A model generated the notes under the pieces. It had not been told where the DNA came from. It did no database searches and worked only from the letters and a program-made list of their open reading frames with translations. Of a stretch of 64,000 nucleotides of DNA, positions 20,485 to 29,006 are shown piece by piece; the first letter of the stretch is position 1, and every line of letters begins with the position of its first letter. The translations under genes were made by a program, and so were the position numbers. The stretch is from Alphaproteobacteria bacterium (GTDB taxonomy: Bacteria; Pseudomonadota; Alphaproteobacteria; Bin65), in contig JAJEGH010000046.1 of assembly GCA_022819985.1 (NCBI GenBank), positions 1-64,000 of the forward strand. The letters are read 5' to 3'.

Positions 20485-22386
20485 CTACGCCCCCTTCGCG
20501 TATCCCGCCGATTGCAGCGCCTCGGTGATCTCGTCGAGGATGGCCGGGTCGTCGATCGTCGCCGGCATTTTCCAGGACTCGTCGTCGGCGATCTTCTGCA
20601 TCGTGCCGCGCAGGATCTTGCCCGAGCGCGTCTTGGGCAGGCGCGGGACCACGACGGCGGATTTGAACGCCGCCACCGGGCCGATGCGCTGGCGCACCAT
20701 GCCGACCACCTCGCCGACGATCTCGCCGTTGTCGCGGGCCACGCCGGCGTTCAGGACGAGGAACCCGAACGGAATCTGGCCCTTCATGGCGTCGGCCACG
20801 CCGATCACCGCGCATTCGGCGACGTCCGGGTGGTCGGCCAGGACCTCCTCCATCCCGCCGGTCGAAAGCCGGTGGCCGGCGACGTTGATCACGTCGTCGG
20901 TCCGGGTCATCACGAAGACATAGCCGTCCTCGTCGATGAAGCCGGCGTCGCCGGTCTTGTAGTGGCCGGGATATTCTTCCAGGTAGGATTCCAGGAACCG
21001 CGCCTCGGCGTTCCACAGGTTGGGCAGGCAGCTCGGCGGCAGCGGCAGTTTCGCGACCAATGCGCCGACCTCGCCGGGTGCGACCTGCTGCTGGTTCTCG
21101 TCCAGTACCCGCATGTCCCAGCCCGGCATCGGCAGGGTCGGCGAGCCGAGCTTGACCGGCAGCAGCTCGATGCCGGCCGGGTTGGCGCAGATCGACCAGC
21201 CGGTCTCGGTCTGCCACCAGTGGTCGATCACCGGGACGTTGAGTTGCCGCGCCGCCCACTGGATCGTGTCCGGGTCGGCGCGCTCGCCGGCCAGGAACAG
21301 GTAGCGCATGCCGCTCAGATCGTAGTTCCCGATCAGGTCGCCGTTCGGATCCTGCTGCTTGATCGCCCGGAACGCGGTCGGCGCCGTGAACAGGACCTTC
21401 ACGTTGTGCTCGGAAATGACCCGCCAGAACACGCCGGCGTCGGGCGTGCCGACCGGCTTGCCCTCGAACAGTATCGTCGTGTTGCCGTGCAGCAGCGGGG
21501 CGTAGACGATGTAGGAGTGGCCGACCACCCAGCCGACGTCCGAAGCCGCCCAGAAAGCCTCGCCGGGCTCGACGCCGTAGATGTTCTTCATCGACCAGTG
21601 CAGCGCGACCATGTGGCCGCCATTGTCGCGGATGACGCCCTTGGGCTGCCCGGTCGTGCCCGAGGTGTAGAGGATGTAGAGCGGGTCGGTCGCCGCCACC
21701 GGCACGCAATCGGCCGGCGCGGCGCCGGCGACCGCCTCTTCCCAGTCCTCGTCGCGGCCGGGGACCAAGTCGGCGGTGACCTGCTCGCGCTGGTAGACGA
21801 TGCAGAAGTCCGGCTTGTGGCTCGACAGTTCGATCGCCTCGTCGAGCAGCGGCTTGTAGGGGATGATCCGCCCCGGCTCGATGCCGCAGGAGGCCGAGAC
21901 GATCGCCTTCGGCCCCGCATCTTCGATGCGCACGGCCAGTTCGTTGGCCGCGAATCCGCCGAACACGACGGAGTGGATGGCGCCCAGCCGGGCGATGGCG
22001 AGCATGGCGATCGCCGCTTCCGGGATCATCGGCATGTAGACGATCACCCGGTCGCCCTTGCCGATGCCGCGCGCCTTGAGCACGCCGGCGAAGGCCGCCA
22101 CGGCATCGCGCAGTTCGCGGTAGGTGAATGTCCGCTGCGCCCCCGTGATCGGGCTGTCGTAGATCAGGGCGGGCTGATCGGCCCGGCCGCCTTCGACATG
22201 GCGGTCGATCGCGTTGTAGCAGGTATTGCATTCCGCCCCGGCGAACCAGCGGTAGAAGGGCGGGTTGCTGCTGTCGAGCACCCTGTCCCACGGCTTGTGC
22301 CAGTGCAGGCCGGCGGCGGCCTCGCCCCAGTATCCTTCGGGGTCCTCCAGAGAGCGCTTGTAAATTTCGGCGTAGGACTGGGTCAT
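20485..22386 (-). CDS. prpE: Propionyl-CoA synthetase (PrpE-type AMP-forming ligase)
   Basis: A 633-residue acyl-CoA synthetase activating propionate (and probably acetate) through an acyl-AMP. The acetyl-CoA-synthetase family frame is intact: YILYTSGTTGQPKGVIRDN (A3), WWQTETGWSICAN (A5), YKTGDAGFIDEDGYVFV (A7/A8) and the catalytic lysine in KTRSGKILRGTMQKIAD near residue 600. The stretch DDVINVAGHRLSTG is the PrpE variant of the hinge; acetyl-CoA synthetases usually have NVSGHRLGT. Divergent from the acyl-CoA ligase at 22554 across 167 bases. Confidence 0.88.
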   Translation of the reverse strand: MTQSYAEIYKRSLEDPEGYWGEAAAGLHWHKPWDRVLDSSNPPFYRWFAGAECNTCYNAIDRHVEGGRADQPALIYDSPITGAQRTFTYRELRDAVAAFAGVLKARGIGKGDRVIVYMPMIPEAAIAMLAIARLGAIHSVVFGGFAANELAVRIEDAGPKAIVSASCGIEPGRIIPYKPLLDEAIELSSHKPDFCIVYQREQVTADLVPGRDEDWEEAVAGAAPADCVPVAATDPLYILYTSGTTGQPKGVIRDNGGHMVALHWSMKNIYGVEPGEAFWAASDVGWVVGHSYIVYAPLLHGNTTILFEGKPVGTPDAGVFWRVISEHNVKVLFTAPTAFRAIKQQDPNGDLIGNYDLSGMRYLFLAGERADPDTIQWAARQLNVPVIDHWWQTETGWSICANPAGIELLPVKLGSPTLPMPGWDMRVLDENQQQVAPGEVGALVAKLPLPPSCLPNLWNAEARFLESYLEEYPGHYKTGDAGFIDEDGYVFVMTRTDDVINVAGHRLSTGGMEEVLADHPDVAECAVIGVADAMKGQIPFGFLVLNAGVARDNGEIVGEVVGMVRQRIGPVAAFKSAVVVPRLPKTRSGKILRGTMQKIADDESWKMPATIDDPAILDEITEALQSAGYAKGA

Positions 22387-22553
22387 GTCGGTCTCGCACG
22401 ATGTCCCGGAGCGGTTTTATGCTGCCGAGCCTATCTTCCTCGCCCGTCGGCGCAATCGCGCCCGATGCCGCGCGGCTGAATTTACCGCGCGTTTGAAATT
22501 GCCGCACCGGGCGCTAAAACAGTTACCGATTTCTGGCCAGCGGACCTCGAACC

Positions 22554-24179
22554 ATGCCGAATATCTACGAACAGCATCTGGACCGTAACCCGGCCAATTT
22601 CGCCCCGCTCTCGCCGATCCCGTTGATCGAAAGGGCGGCGTCGGTCTTTCCCGACCATCCCTCGGCGGTGCACGGCGCGCGGCGCTACACCTGGTCGGAG
22701 ACCTGGGCCCGGGTGCGCCGGCTCGGCTCGGCGCTCGCGCAGCGCGGCATCGGCAGGGGCGATACCGTGGCGGTCATGCTGCCCAACGTCCCGGAGATGT
22801 TCGAATGCCATTTCGGCATTCCCATGACCGGCGGCGTTATCAATGCGCTGAACACCAGGCTGGACGCCGCGACCATCGCCTTCATCCTGAACCACGGCGA
22901 AGCGAAGATCCTGATAACCGACCGCGAATACGCCCCGACCGTCCAAGCGGCCCTGAAGGAGATCGGGCGCGATATTACGGTGATCGACGTCGACGATCCC
23001 GAATATGACGGCGATGGCGACCTGCTGGGCGAGACGACCTACGAGGATTTCATCGCCGGCGGTGATCCCGCCTACGAAGGCCGGGAGCCGGACGACGAGT
23101 GGGACGCCATCGCGCTCAACTACACCAGCGGCACGACCGGCAATCCCAAGGGCGTCGTCTATTCCCATCGCGGCGCCTATATCGGCGCGATCGGCAACCC
23201 GATGACCTGGTCGATGCCGCAGCACCCGGTCTATCTGTGGACCCTGCCGATGTTCCACTGCAACGGCTGGACCTTCCCCTGGGCCCTGGCGGCAGTGGCG
23301 GGCACCAGCGTCTGCCTGCGCAACTTCAATGCCGCCGGCATCTTCGCTGCCATCGCCGACAAGGGGGTCACGCATTTCTGCGGCGCGCCGGTGGTGCTCA
23401 ACATGGTCGTCAACGCGCCGGAGGCAGAGCGCCGGCCGCTCGGACGCACGGTCGAGATCATGACGGCTGCGGCCCCGCCGCCGCCGGCCGTGCTGGAGCG
23501 GATCGAGGCGATGGGTTTCCGCGTCACCCACGTCTACGGGCTGACCGAGGTCTACGGACCGGCCACGATCTGCGCCTGGCATCCGGAATGGGATGCGCTG
23601 GAGCCGGTCGAGCGCGCCCGGATCAAGTCGCGCCAGGGCGTGCGCTATCCGGTCGAGGAGGGGCTGATGGTCGCCGACCCGGAGACCCTGGAGCCGGTGC
23701 CGATGGACGGCGCGACCATGGGCGAGGTGTTCTTCCGCGGCAACCTGGTGATGAAGGGCTATCTGAAGAACGCTGCCGCCACCGACGAGGCCTTCCGCGG
23801 CGGCTGGTTCCATTCCGGCGACCTCGGCGTCTGGCATCCCGGCGGTTATGTCGAGCTGCGCGACCGGTCGAAGGACATCATCATCTCCGGCGGCGAGAAT
23901 ATCTCGACCATCGAGGTCGAAGGCGCGATCTTCGGCCATCCCAAGGTGCTGGAAGCCGCCGTGGTCGCCCGGCCGGACGAGAAATGGGGCGAGACGCCCT
24001 GCGCCTTCGTCACGCTGAAACCGGGCGAAACGGCGACGGAGGCCGAGATCATCGCGTATTGCCGGGACCATCTCGCCCGTTTCAAGGCCCCGAAAACCGT
24101 CATCTTCACCGACCTGCCCAAGACCTCGACCGGCAAGGTGCAGAAGTTCAAGCTGCGCGACCGGGCGGCGGATCTGTAA
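22554..24179 (+). CDS. Acyl-CoA synthetase (medium-chain / AlkK-DmdB-like)
   Basis: A 541-residue AMP-forming ligase. The P-loop-like motif LNYTSGTTGNPKGVVYSHRG lies near residue 185, HVYGLTEVYGP near 330, WFHSGDLGVWHPGGYVELRD near 425, and the catalytic C-terminal lysine in LPKTSTGKVQKFKLRD near 525. This subgroup (ALNTRLDA, WTLPMFHCNGWTFPW) includes AlkK, medium-chain fatty acyl-CoA ligases and 3-methylmercaptopropionyl-CoA ligases, so the substrate is open. A second ligase follows after 33 bases on the same strand and probably shares its transcript. Confidence 0.83.
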   Translation: MPNIYEQHLDRNPANFAPLSPIPLIERAASVFPDHPSAVHGARRYTWSETWARVRRLGSALAQRGIGRGDTVAVMLPNVPEMFECHFGIPMTGGVINALNTRLDAATIAFILNHGEAKILITDREYAPTVQAALKEIGRDITVIDVDDPEYDGDGDLLGETTYEDFIAGGDPAYEGREPDDEWDAIALNYTSGTTGNPKGVVYSHRGAYIGAIGNPMTWSMPQHPVYLWTLPMFHCNGWTFPWALAAVAGTSVCLRNFNAAGIFAAIADKGVTHFCGAPVVLNMVVNAPEAERRPLGRTVEIMTAAAPPPPAVLERIEAMGFRVTHVYGLTEVYGPATICAWHPEWDALEPVERARIKSRQGVRYPVEEGLMVADPETLEPVPMDGATMGEVFFRGNLVMKGYLKNAAATDEAFRGGWFHSGDLGVWHPGGYVELRDRSKDIIISGGENISTIEVEGAIFGHPKVLEAAVVARPDEKWGETPCAFVTLKPGETATEAEIIAYCRDHLARFKAPKTVIFTDLPKTSTGKVQKFKLRDRAADL

Positions 24180-24212
24180 GCGGGGCCGGCCGGGAAGGCG
24201 GCGCGCCTGCCG

Positions 24213-25802
24213 ATGACTGCGCCCGGCCCGTCGATCCCCGATTTCTGCGCCGCGTCGGCGACGCAGGTTACGTTCCGCGGCCGGCCGGTCGCCATCGCCG
24301 AACTGGCCCGGCAGGCCGATGACGCCGCCCGCGCCCTGATCCGGCTCGGCGTCGGTCCGGGCGACCGGATCGCGCTCTGGCTGCCGAACTGCCCGGAATG
24401 GTTCGTCCTGTTTATCGCCGCGGCCCGGATCGGCGCCATCGCCGTCATGGTCAACACGCGCTACCGCAGCGCCGAGGTCGCCGACATCGTCGGCCGGTCC
24501 GGGGCGAAGGCGCTGTTCGTGTCGCCGGACTTCCGCGGCATCGACTTCCCGGCGATCCTCGCCGATGTCGATCCCGCCGATATGGCGTCGCTCGCTGCTA
24601 CGGTGTCGGTGTTTCCGGCGGGGGAGGAAGGCGCCGCCGCGCGGCTCGGCGACATTCCGGCGCTGGGATTCGGCGAGTTCCTGGCGGCCGGCGCCGGGGC
24701 GGACACCTGCTTGCCGGACGGGGCGGACCTGCCGGAGGCCGGCGTCGCCATCTTCACGACGTCCGGCACGACCGACAAACCGAAATTCGTGCTGCACAGC
24801 CAGCAGAACGCCACCCGCCACGCGCAGGACGTCATTCGCGCGTTCGGCATGGCTGACGATGCGTCGCCGCTGGTCCAGACGCTGCCGCTGTGCGGGGTCT
24901 TCGGGTTCTGCTGGGCGATGGCGGCGATCGCCGCCGGCCGGCCGATCCTGCTGGAAGAGCGGTTTTCGGCCGAGCGTTGCGTCGCAGCGGTGCGGGAGCA
25001 CCGGATTCCGCACCTGGTCGCGACCGACGACATGCTCCACGCCGTGCTCGACCTCGACGCGGACCGGACGGCGCTGCGCAGCCTCCGGATGGCCGGTTTC
25101 GCCGCCTTCACCGGCGATCCCGGCGTGCTGATGGACCGCTGCGAGGCCCACGGCGTGCCCCTGGTCGGGCTGTACGGCATGAGCGAGGTGATGGCCCTGT
25201 TCGCCGCCCAGCCGCCCGACGCGCCGCGCGAGCAGCGGATCAAGGCGGCGGGACGGCCGGTCTGCCCGGAAACCGTCGTCCGGGTGCGCGATCCCGAATC
25301 CGGCGCGCTTCTGGGCAAGGGCCGGACCGGCGCGCTGGAAATCCGGACGCCGAACCGGATGCTCGGCTATTTCGGCAACCCGGAGGCGACAGCCGAAGCG
25401 ATCGACGGCGACGGCTTCCTGCGCACCGGCGACGCCGGTTATCTGGACGGCACCGGCTTCGTATACCTGGCGCGAATGGGCGATGCGCTGCGGCTGGGCG
25501 GGTTCCTGGTCGCGCCGGAGGAGATCATGGCCCGGATCGAGGAAGTGCCGGGCATTGCCGCGTCGCAGGTCGTCGGCGTGATGGCCGGCGGCAGGCCCCG
25601 CTGCGCCGCCTTCGTCATTCCGGCGGCCGGTTCGACGATTTCCGGGGCTGCGGTGATCGATCATTGCCGGGCCGGGCTCGCGCCTTACAAGACGCCGGTC
25701 GCGGTGTGGCAGATCGCGGAATTTCCGACGACGCCGAGCGCGAACGGCACCAAGGTACAGCGCCGTAAGCTGCAGGCCCTGGCCCAGCGGCGCCTGAATT
25801 AG
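24213..25802 (+). CDS. AMP-binding acyl-CoA ligase of unknown substrate
   Basis: A 529-residue member of the ANL superfamily. The A3 motif is IFTTSGTTDKPKFVLHSQQN (about residue 186), with K-F-V in place of the usual K-G-V. Later motifs are LYGMSEVMALFAA, FLRTGDAGYLDGTGFVYLAR and a C-terminal lysine in the segment NGTKVQRRKLQ. The A5 motif GMSE replaces the common G-x-T-E. Together these mark a diverged ligase, possibly for an aromatic or amino-acid-derived acid. It lies 33 bases behind the preceding ligase, suggesting co-transcription. Confidence 0.75.
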   Translation: MTAPGPSIPDFCAASATQVTFRGRPVAIAELARQADDAARALIRLGVGPGDRIALWLPNCPEWFVLFIAAARIGAIAVMVNTRYRSAEVADIVGRSGAKALFVSPDFRGIDFPAILADVDPADMASLAATVSVFPAGEEGAAARLGDIPALGFGEFLAAGAGADTCLPDGADLPEAGVAIFTTSGTTDKPKFVLHSQQNATRHAQDVIRAFGMADDASPLVQTLPLCGVFGFCWAMAAIAAGRPILLEERFSAERCVAAVREHRIPHLVATDDMLHAVLDLDADRTALRSLRMAGFAAFTGDPGVLMDRCEAHGVPLVGLYGMSEVMALFAAQPPDAPREQRIKAAGRPVCPETVVRVRDPESGALLGKGRTGALEIRTPNRMLGYFGNPEATAEAIDGDGFLRTGDAGYLDGTGFVYLARMGDALRLGGFLVAPEEIMARIEEVPGIAASQVVGVMAGGRPRCAAFVIPAAGSTISGAAVIDHCRAGLAPYKTPVAVWQIAEFPTTPSANGTKVQRRKLQALAQRRLN

Positions 25803-25868
25803 CGGCGCTTGGCCGAGCGCCTGGCCTGAGCGCCCGGCACCGCACGGCCGGGCGGCAAAACAGCGCCG

Positions 25869-26036
25869 TCAGGCGCTGCTCAATTTTGCGATTTCGTCCT
25901 TGATCCGGAGCTTCTGCTTCTTCAGGTCCGCGAGATGCAGATCGTCCGGCAGGGGACGGGATTCTTCGTCCGCTATGGATTGCTCAAGGGAATGATGACG
26001 GGCTTTCAATTCTTCGATCCGCGGATCGACGGTCAT
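25869..26036 (-). CDS. YdcH/DUF465 family small protein
   Basis: A 55-residue cytoplasmic protein of the DUF465 (YdcH) family: MTVDPRIEELKARHHSLEQS, then HLADLKKQKLRIKDEIAKL near the C-terminus, a two-helix coiled coil of unknown role. The frame stays open upstream, but GGAGG sits 6 bases before the ATG at 26034-26036 and family sequence begins there. A second DUF465 gene lies 720 bases away on the other strand. Confidence 0.8.
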   Translation of the reverse strand: MTVDPRIEELKARHHSLEQSIADEESRPLPDDLHLADLKKQKLRIKDEIAKLSSA

Positions 26037-26126
26037 GGGCGCCTCCATGCGATGGCCGTGCAACACCGGTAACCGATTCCTACCAGACGCCGCCGGCATA
26101 ATCCAGCGGTTCGGGCGGTCGCGCCG

Positions 26127-26657
26127 TTATCCGGCGGCCCGGAAGCGGCGCGCGGCGGCCGCGATCGTGTCCAGTGCGGTATCGGCTTCCGCACCGCCTC
26201 CCGATCCGAGGACCGAGAGGTAGTTTTGCATATTGCTGCGCACCGCCGCATCGTCCGGCGGCGCCGTGCCGGGTTCGCCCAGATCGAAGGTTTCGGCGAG
26301 GGCGGCGAGGCGCAACTGTTCGATATGCTCGGCATCGATCTCGATCTTCTGGATCCGGGCGCGCAGGGCGGATTGCAGATCGTCCGGCGGGTCCTCGTCG
26401 ACGGCCGTCTTGAGGCGCCGGCGCACCGATCGCAGCGGCCGGACGATCTCCTCGTGCCAGGCCTCGACTGCCGCGCACGCCGCCTCGATCTGCGGCCGGT
26501 CGAGGCGCACGCCGTTGCAGCCGGCCCAGGCGCAGAACAGCAGGATATTCACGTCCGCGCCGTGCGCTTCCTGAAGCGCGATGCAGGCGTCGGCAACCCC
26601 GTCCCGGCCATAGGTGGCGAGGGAAAAATCCCAGAACGGATGATCGGGAAACTCCAT
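26127..26657 (-). CDS. TIGR02444 (DUF2390)-like protein
   Basis: A 176-residue soluble, mostly helical protein. The N-terminus FPDHPFWDFSLATYGRDGVA followed by LQEAHGADVNILLFCAWAG matches my recollection of the TIGR02444 family, whose function is unknown. The next part contains conserved tryptophan and arginine residues (AWHEEIVRPLRSVRRRLK) and a long acidic helix. The ATG at 26655-26657 has AGGAG 11 bases upstream; the open frame starts 7 codons earlier at a TTG. It sits between two DUF465 genes, divergent from the right-hand one. Confidence 0.65.
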   Translation of the reverse strand: MEFPDHPFWDFSLATYGRDGVADACIALQEAHGADVNILLFCAWAGCNGVRLDRPQIEAACAAVEAWHEEIVRPLRSVRRRLKTAVDEDPPDDLQSALRARIQKIEIDAEHIEQLRLAALAETFDLGEPGTAPPDDAAVRSNMQNYLSVLGSGGGAEADTALDTIAAAARRFRAAG

Positions 26658-26758
26658 GCGTCCGTCTTGCTCCTGCAACCGTTGCGGCCCGGCCGCACCG
26701 CCGCCCTTCGCTTCACAATCGGAGCGTAAAAGAGTAGTCTGTCGGCCGGAGACAAGCC

Positions 26759-26992
26759 ATGGCCGATGACACGAACGCCGATGACGCGAAGGCGGAGGCC
26801 CAGGCGGCGATCCGGCGCAAGCTGGAGGAATTGCGCGTCGAGCACCGCGATCTGGATGACCTGATCGCCAGGGTGAATGAGGAAGCGCCGTTCGACCAGC
26901 TCCGCATGCAGCGCCTCAAGAAGCGGAAACTGGCCCTGCGCGACCAGATCAACCGGCTGGAAAGCGAACTGCTGCCCGATATTATCGCCTGA
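26759..26992 (+). CDS. YdcH/DUF465 family small protein (second copy)
   Basis: A 77-residue charged coiled-coil protein with the DUF465 pattern: a first helix AIRRKLEELRVEHRDLDDLI, a turn EEAPFDQLRMQRLKK, and a second helix RKLALRDQINRLESELLPDI. It differs from the left copy by a longer acidic N-terminus (MADDTNADDAKAEAQ). Function unknown. It ends 34 bases before the convergent vapC stop. Confidence 0.75.
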   Translation: MADDTNADDAKAEAQAAIRRKLEELRVEHRDLDDLIARVNEEAPFDQLRMQRLKKRKLALRDQINRLESELLPDIIA

Positions 26993-27026
26993 GGGCGGGT
27001 CGCCCGTATCGCCCCGGCCGGCGCAG

Positions 27027-27437
27027 TCAGGAGTCCGCGCCGGGGCGCGACCAGTCCTCGCATTCGAGGCCGTCCACTCGTTCGAACTCCCGGCTGTTTG
27101 CAGTCACCAGCACCAGCGCGCGGGCTCGGGCCTGTCCGGCGATCATCAGGTCGTACGGCCCGATCGGCTGTCCGGCCGCTTCGAGTTCGGCGCGGATCGC
27201 GCCCGCCACCCGCGCGTCGCCGGCGTCGAACGGCACGATCTCGAACGCCATCCGGTCGAGCAGTTCGAGATTGCGTTGCAAGTGGCGACTCTTGCAGGCG
27301 CCGTAGTAGAGCTCGTAAGCCACCTGCGCCGGCAGGCCGATATCCGCCGGGGCGTGCCGGCGCAGGCGGGTGGCGAGCGGTGGCGAGGTGTCGTTGAGCA
27401 GCGCAATGCAGGCGTTGGTATCCAGGAGGTAGCGCAT
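27027..27437 (-). CDS. vapC: Type II toxin VapC (PIN-domain ribonuclease)
   Basis: A 136-residue PIN-domain nuclease. The acidic metal-binding residues are D6 in MRYLLDTNACIALL, the Glu of AYELYYGA near residue 43 and Asp in GPYDLMIAGQA near 99, with a further NSREFERVDGL segment at the end. VapC toxins cleave tRNA or rRNA and are held inactive by VapB. The start codon overlaps the vapB stop (TGATG), so toxin translation depends on that of the antitoxin, the usual arrangement. Confidence 0.88.
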   Translation of the reverse strand: MRYLLDTNACIALLNDTSPPLATRLRRHAPADIGLPAQVAYELYYGACKSRHLQRNLELLDRMAFEIVPFDAGDARVAGAIRAELEAAGQPIGPYDLMIAGQARARALVLVTANSREFERVDGLECEDWSRPGADS

Positions 27438-27685
27438 CACTCGAACGCGCCGTCGAGGTCGGGACGGTGCGGAAGTTCGGGCTGGCCGCGTCCGTCGGCG
27501 AAGAAGTCGGAGGAGAATTCGCCGGCAATGGCGTCCAGCCAGGCCCAGTCCGATTCGACGGGCTCCAGGATAACCGCAGCGCCCTGCCTGCGGATGCGCA
27601 CTTCCGCGCCCGGCATCCGGAACCGTTTCGGCAGCCGCACCGCCTGCGACCGGCCCGACCAGAAGAGTTTCGCGGTTTCGGACAC
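27437..27685 (-). CDS. vapB: Type II antitoxin VapB (VagC/AbrB-like)
   Basis: An 82-residue antitoxin. The N-terminal swapped-hairpin DNA-binding domain is AKLFWSGRSQAVRLPKRFRM, a VapB/VagC hallmark, followed by AEVRIRRQGAAVILEPVE and an acidic C-terminal tail that would wrap VapC. The GTG at 27683-27685 is the start: GGGAGA stands 7 bases upstream and conserved sequence begins at residue 3. It likely represses its own promoter through the palindrome at 27711-27728. Confidence 0.85.
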   Translation of the reverse strand: MSETAKLFWSGRSQAVRLPKRFRMPGAEVRIRRQGAAVILEPVESDWAWLDAIAGEFSSDFFADGRGQPELPHRPDLDGAFE

Positions 27686-27710
27686 CGGAATATCTCCCAA
27701 TAGAATATAC

Positions 27711-27728
27711 CAATGATATATAGCATTG
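27711..27728. promoter_or_regulatory. Candidate vapBC operator
   Basis: CAATGATATATAGCATTG is an 18-base near-perfect palindrome (16 of 18 positions symmetric) 26 bases upstream of the vapB start, in an AT-rich patch that contrasts with the surrounding GC-rich DNA. VapB antitoxins bind such palindromes to autorepress. Position and symmetry support the call; binding is inferred. Confidence 0.6.
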
Positions 27729-27868
27729 CTGCCCGGGGCAGTCCAGCACGGAGCCGGACGGTAGCTTGGCCCACGGCCCTCTTTTTTGATCGTTCGCTCC
27801 AGTATTTTTCTCCGTTGTAGCGTCGTTTTTCGCAGTTTTCCGCCGTTTCCTGCGCTCGGTATCGAATT

Positions 27869-27886
27869 AGACAGACCGGTCTGTCT
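27869..27886. promoter_or_regulatory. Perfect 18-bp palindrome of TetR-operator type, no regulator nearby
   Basis: AGACAGACCGGTCTGTCT reads identically on both strands over 18 bases. The AGAC...GTCT outline with a central CCGG is typical of operators bound by TetR-family repressors. No tetR gene lies in the window, and the nearest genes are vapB (184 bases away, reading away from it) and purE (631 bases). AT-rich promoter-like sequence flanks it on both sides. Confidence 0.55.
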
Positions 27887-28102
27887 TTGATATTTTTTTG
27901 CACTTTGCAGGCCCTCGAATCGCCCGAACCCCGCGGAAACGCTGGAAAATCGCGATTCGGGCATGGCGCAAAAACAATTCACCAAGGAAATGTTTCAGCA
28001 TCCTGCCCGAGCGGAAACGCCGGACAGGATGGCGGGCAACTGCACGCCTTTCTCAACCTCCCCGTCCGGTCGTCATTCCGGCTGGGTGCACTCCCTCTCC
28101 GT

Positions 28103-28253
28103 CATTTCGACCGGAGCGGCGTCAGCCGCGTAGTGGAGAAATCCGGCTGGCGACGGAGACCGGCCGAATGTCGGAGCCTGCGGTGTCGATGGAGCGCCCG
28201 CCAGATTTCTCCACTACGCCCCGGCCGGGGGCCGGGGCTCCGGTCGAAATGAC
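28103..28253. repeat. REP-like inverted pair
   Basis: A left unit starting CATTTCGACCGGAGC and ending GTAGTGGAGAAATC (28103-28143) faces a right unit starting GATTTCTCCACTAC and ending GCTCCGGTCGAAATG (28204-28251). Each has a GC-rich internal hairpin (right: CCCCGGCC/GGCCGGGG). The outline is that of bacterial paired REP/BIME elements. The ATTTCGACCGGAGC end recurs at 1166-1179. Confidence 0.7.
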
Positions 28254-28517
28254 GGAATGGGCGGGGCGAAGAGGTGTGCGAAATGGGGCGTCGGCCGGCC
28301 GCGGCGGGCGCATTTCGGGCGTTGACAGGGCCGATATAGGGCACGGGATCTGCCGTGTCAAGGAAAAATATCGAAAAAGAGGAAATATTTTTGAAGGCCG
28401 TCCCGGCGGCCCCCGACGGACCCCGCCGCATGGACGCTGTGGGGCGGCGGCCGGTTGCGCGAGGCCCCGGCCGGCCTATAATCCGCCGCTTCCTGCAAGA
28501 CGGATCGCGACAGGATC

Positions 28518-29006
28518 ATGGAAAGCACGTCGCCGCCGGTGGCCATCGTCATGGGCAGCCAGTCCGACTGGGAGACCATGAAGGAAGCGCGGGACGTTCT
28601 GACCGAACTCGGCGTCGATACCGAAGTCCGCATCGTCTCCGCCCACCGGACGCCCGACCGCCTCTACGCCTTCGCGAAAGGCGCCAAAGCAGCCGGCCTG
28701 AAGGTGATTATCGCCGGCGCCGGCGGGGCGGCGCATCTGCCGGGCATGATCGCGTCGCTGACCGCGCTGCCCGTCCTCGGCGTGCCCGTTTCCTCGGCGG
28801 CCCTGTCCGGCGTCGATTCGCTCCATTCGATCGTGCAGATGCCCGGCGGCGTGCCGGTCGGAACGCTGGCCATCGGCAAGGCCGGGGCGAAGAATGCCGG
28901 CCTGCTGGCGGCGGCCATCCTCGCGCTCGGCGACGCGCGGATCGATGCGGCGCTCGCGGCGTGGCGGCAGGCCCAGACCGACGCCGTTGCCGAAACACCG
29001 GTTTGA
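28518..29006 (+). CDS. purE: 5-(carboxyamino)imidazole ribonucleotide mutase PurE (class I)
   Basis: A 162-residue enzyme of purine synthesis moving the carboxylate of N5-CAIR to carbon 4 to give CAIR. The N-terminal [10 protein letters not shown] and the active-site [11 protein letters not shown] are present, as are [11 protein letters not shown] and [15 protein letters not shown]. The pairing with purK right behind it shows the class I (N5-CAIR) route. Its stop overlaps the proposed TTG start of purK (TTGA). Confidence 0.95.
   Translation: MESTSPPVAIVMGSQSDWETMKEARDVLTELGVDTEVRIVSAHRTPDRLYAFAKGAKAAGLKVIIAGAGGAAHLPGMIASLTALPVLGVPVSSAALSGVDSLHSIVQMPGGVPVGTLAIGKAGAKNAGLLAAAILALGDARIDAALAAWRQAQTDAVAETPV

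Larger units (their letters stand above)
27729..28517. other. Gene-poor, AT-richer region between vapBC and purE
   Basis: No convincing gene. It holds the orphan TetR-type palindrome at 27869-27886, several T-runs on both sides of it (27782-27898), the REP-like inverted pair at 28103-28253, and an 8-bp AT inverted repeat AAAAATAT/ATATTTTT at 28364-28371 and 28385-28392 that could form a hairpin ahead of purE. TTGACA at 28322-28327 is a good -35 hexamer but has no clear -10 partner. Open frames here show no family resemblance. Confidence 0.55.

Noticed and set aside
22482-25664. A 1060-codon open frame opposite the two acyl-CoA ligases
   Set aside because: Composition is Arg/Gly/Ala/His-rich with no family pattern; it is the expected antisense frame of GC-rich codons. 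The same applies to long antisense frames at 8830-11415, 42922-45894 and 57088-60528.
27887-28581. Candidate tetR gene for the 18-bp palindrome
   Set aside because: The open frames right of the palindrome run through the REP-like repeats and show no helix-turn-helix or TetR pattern.
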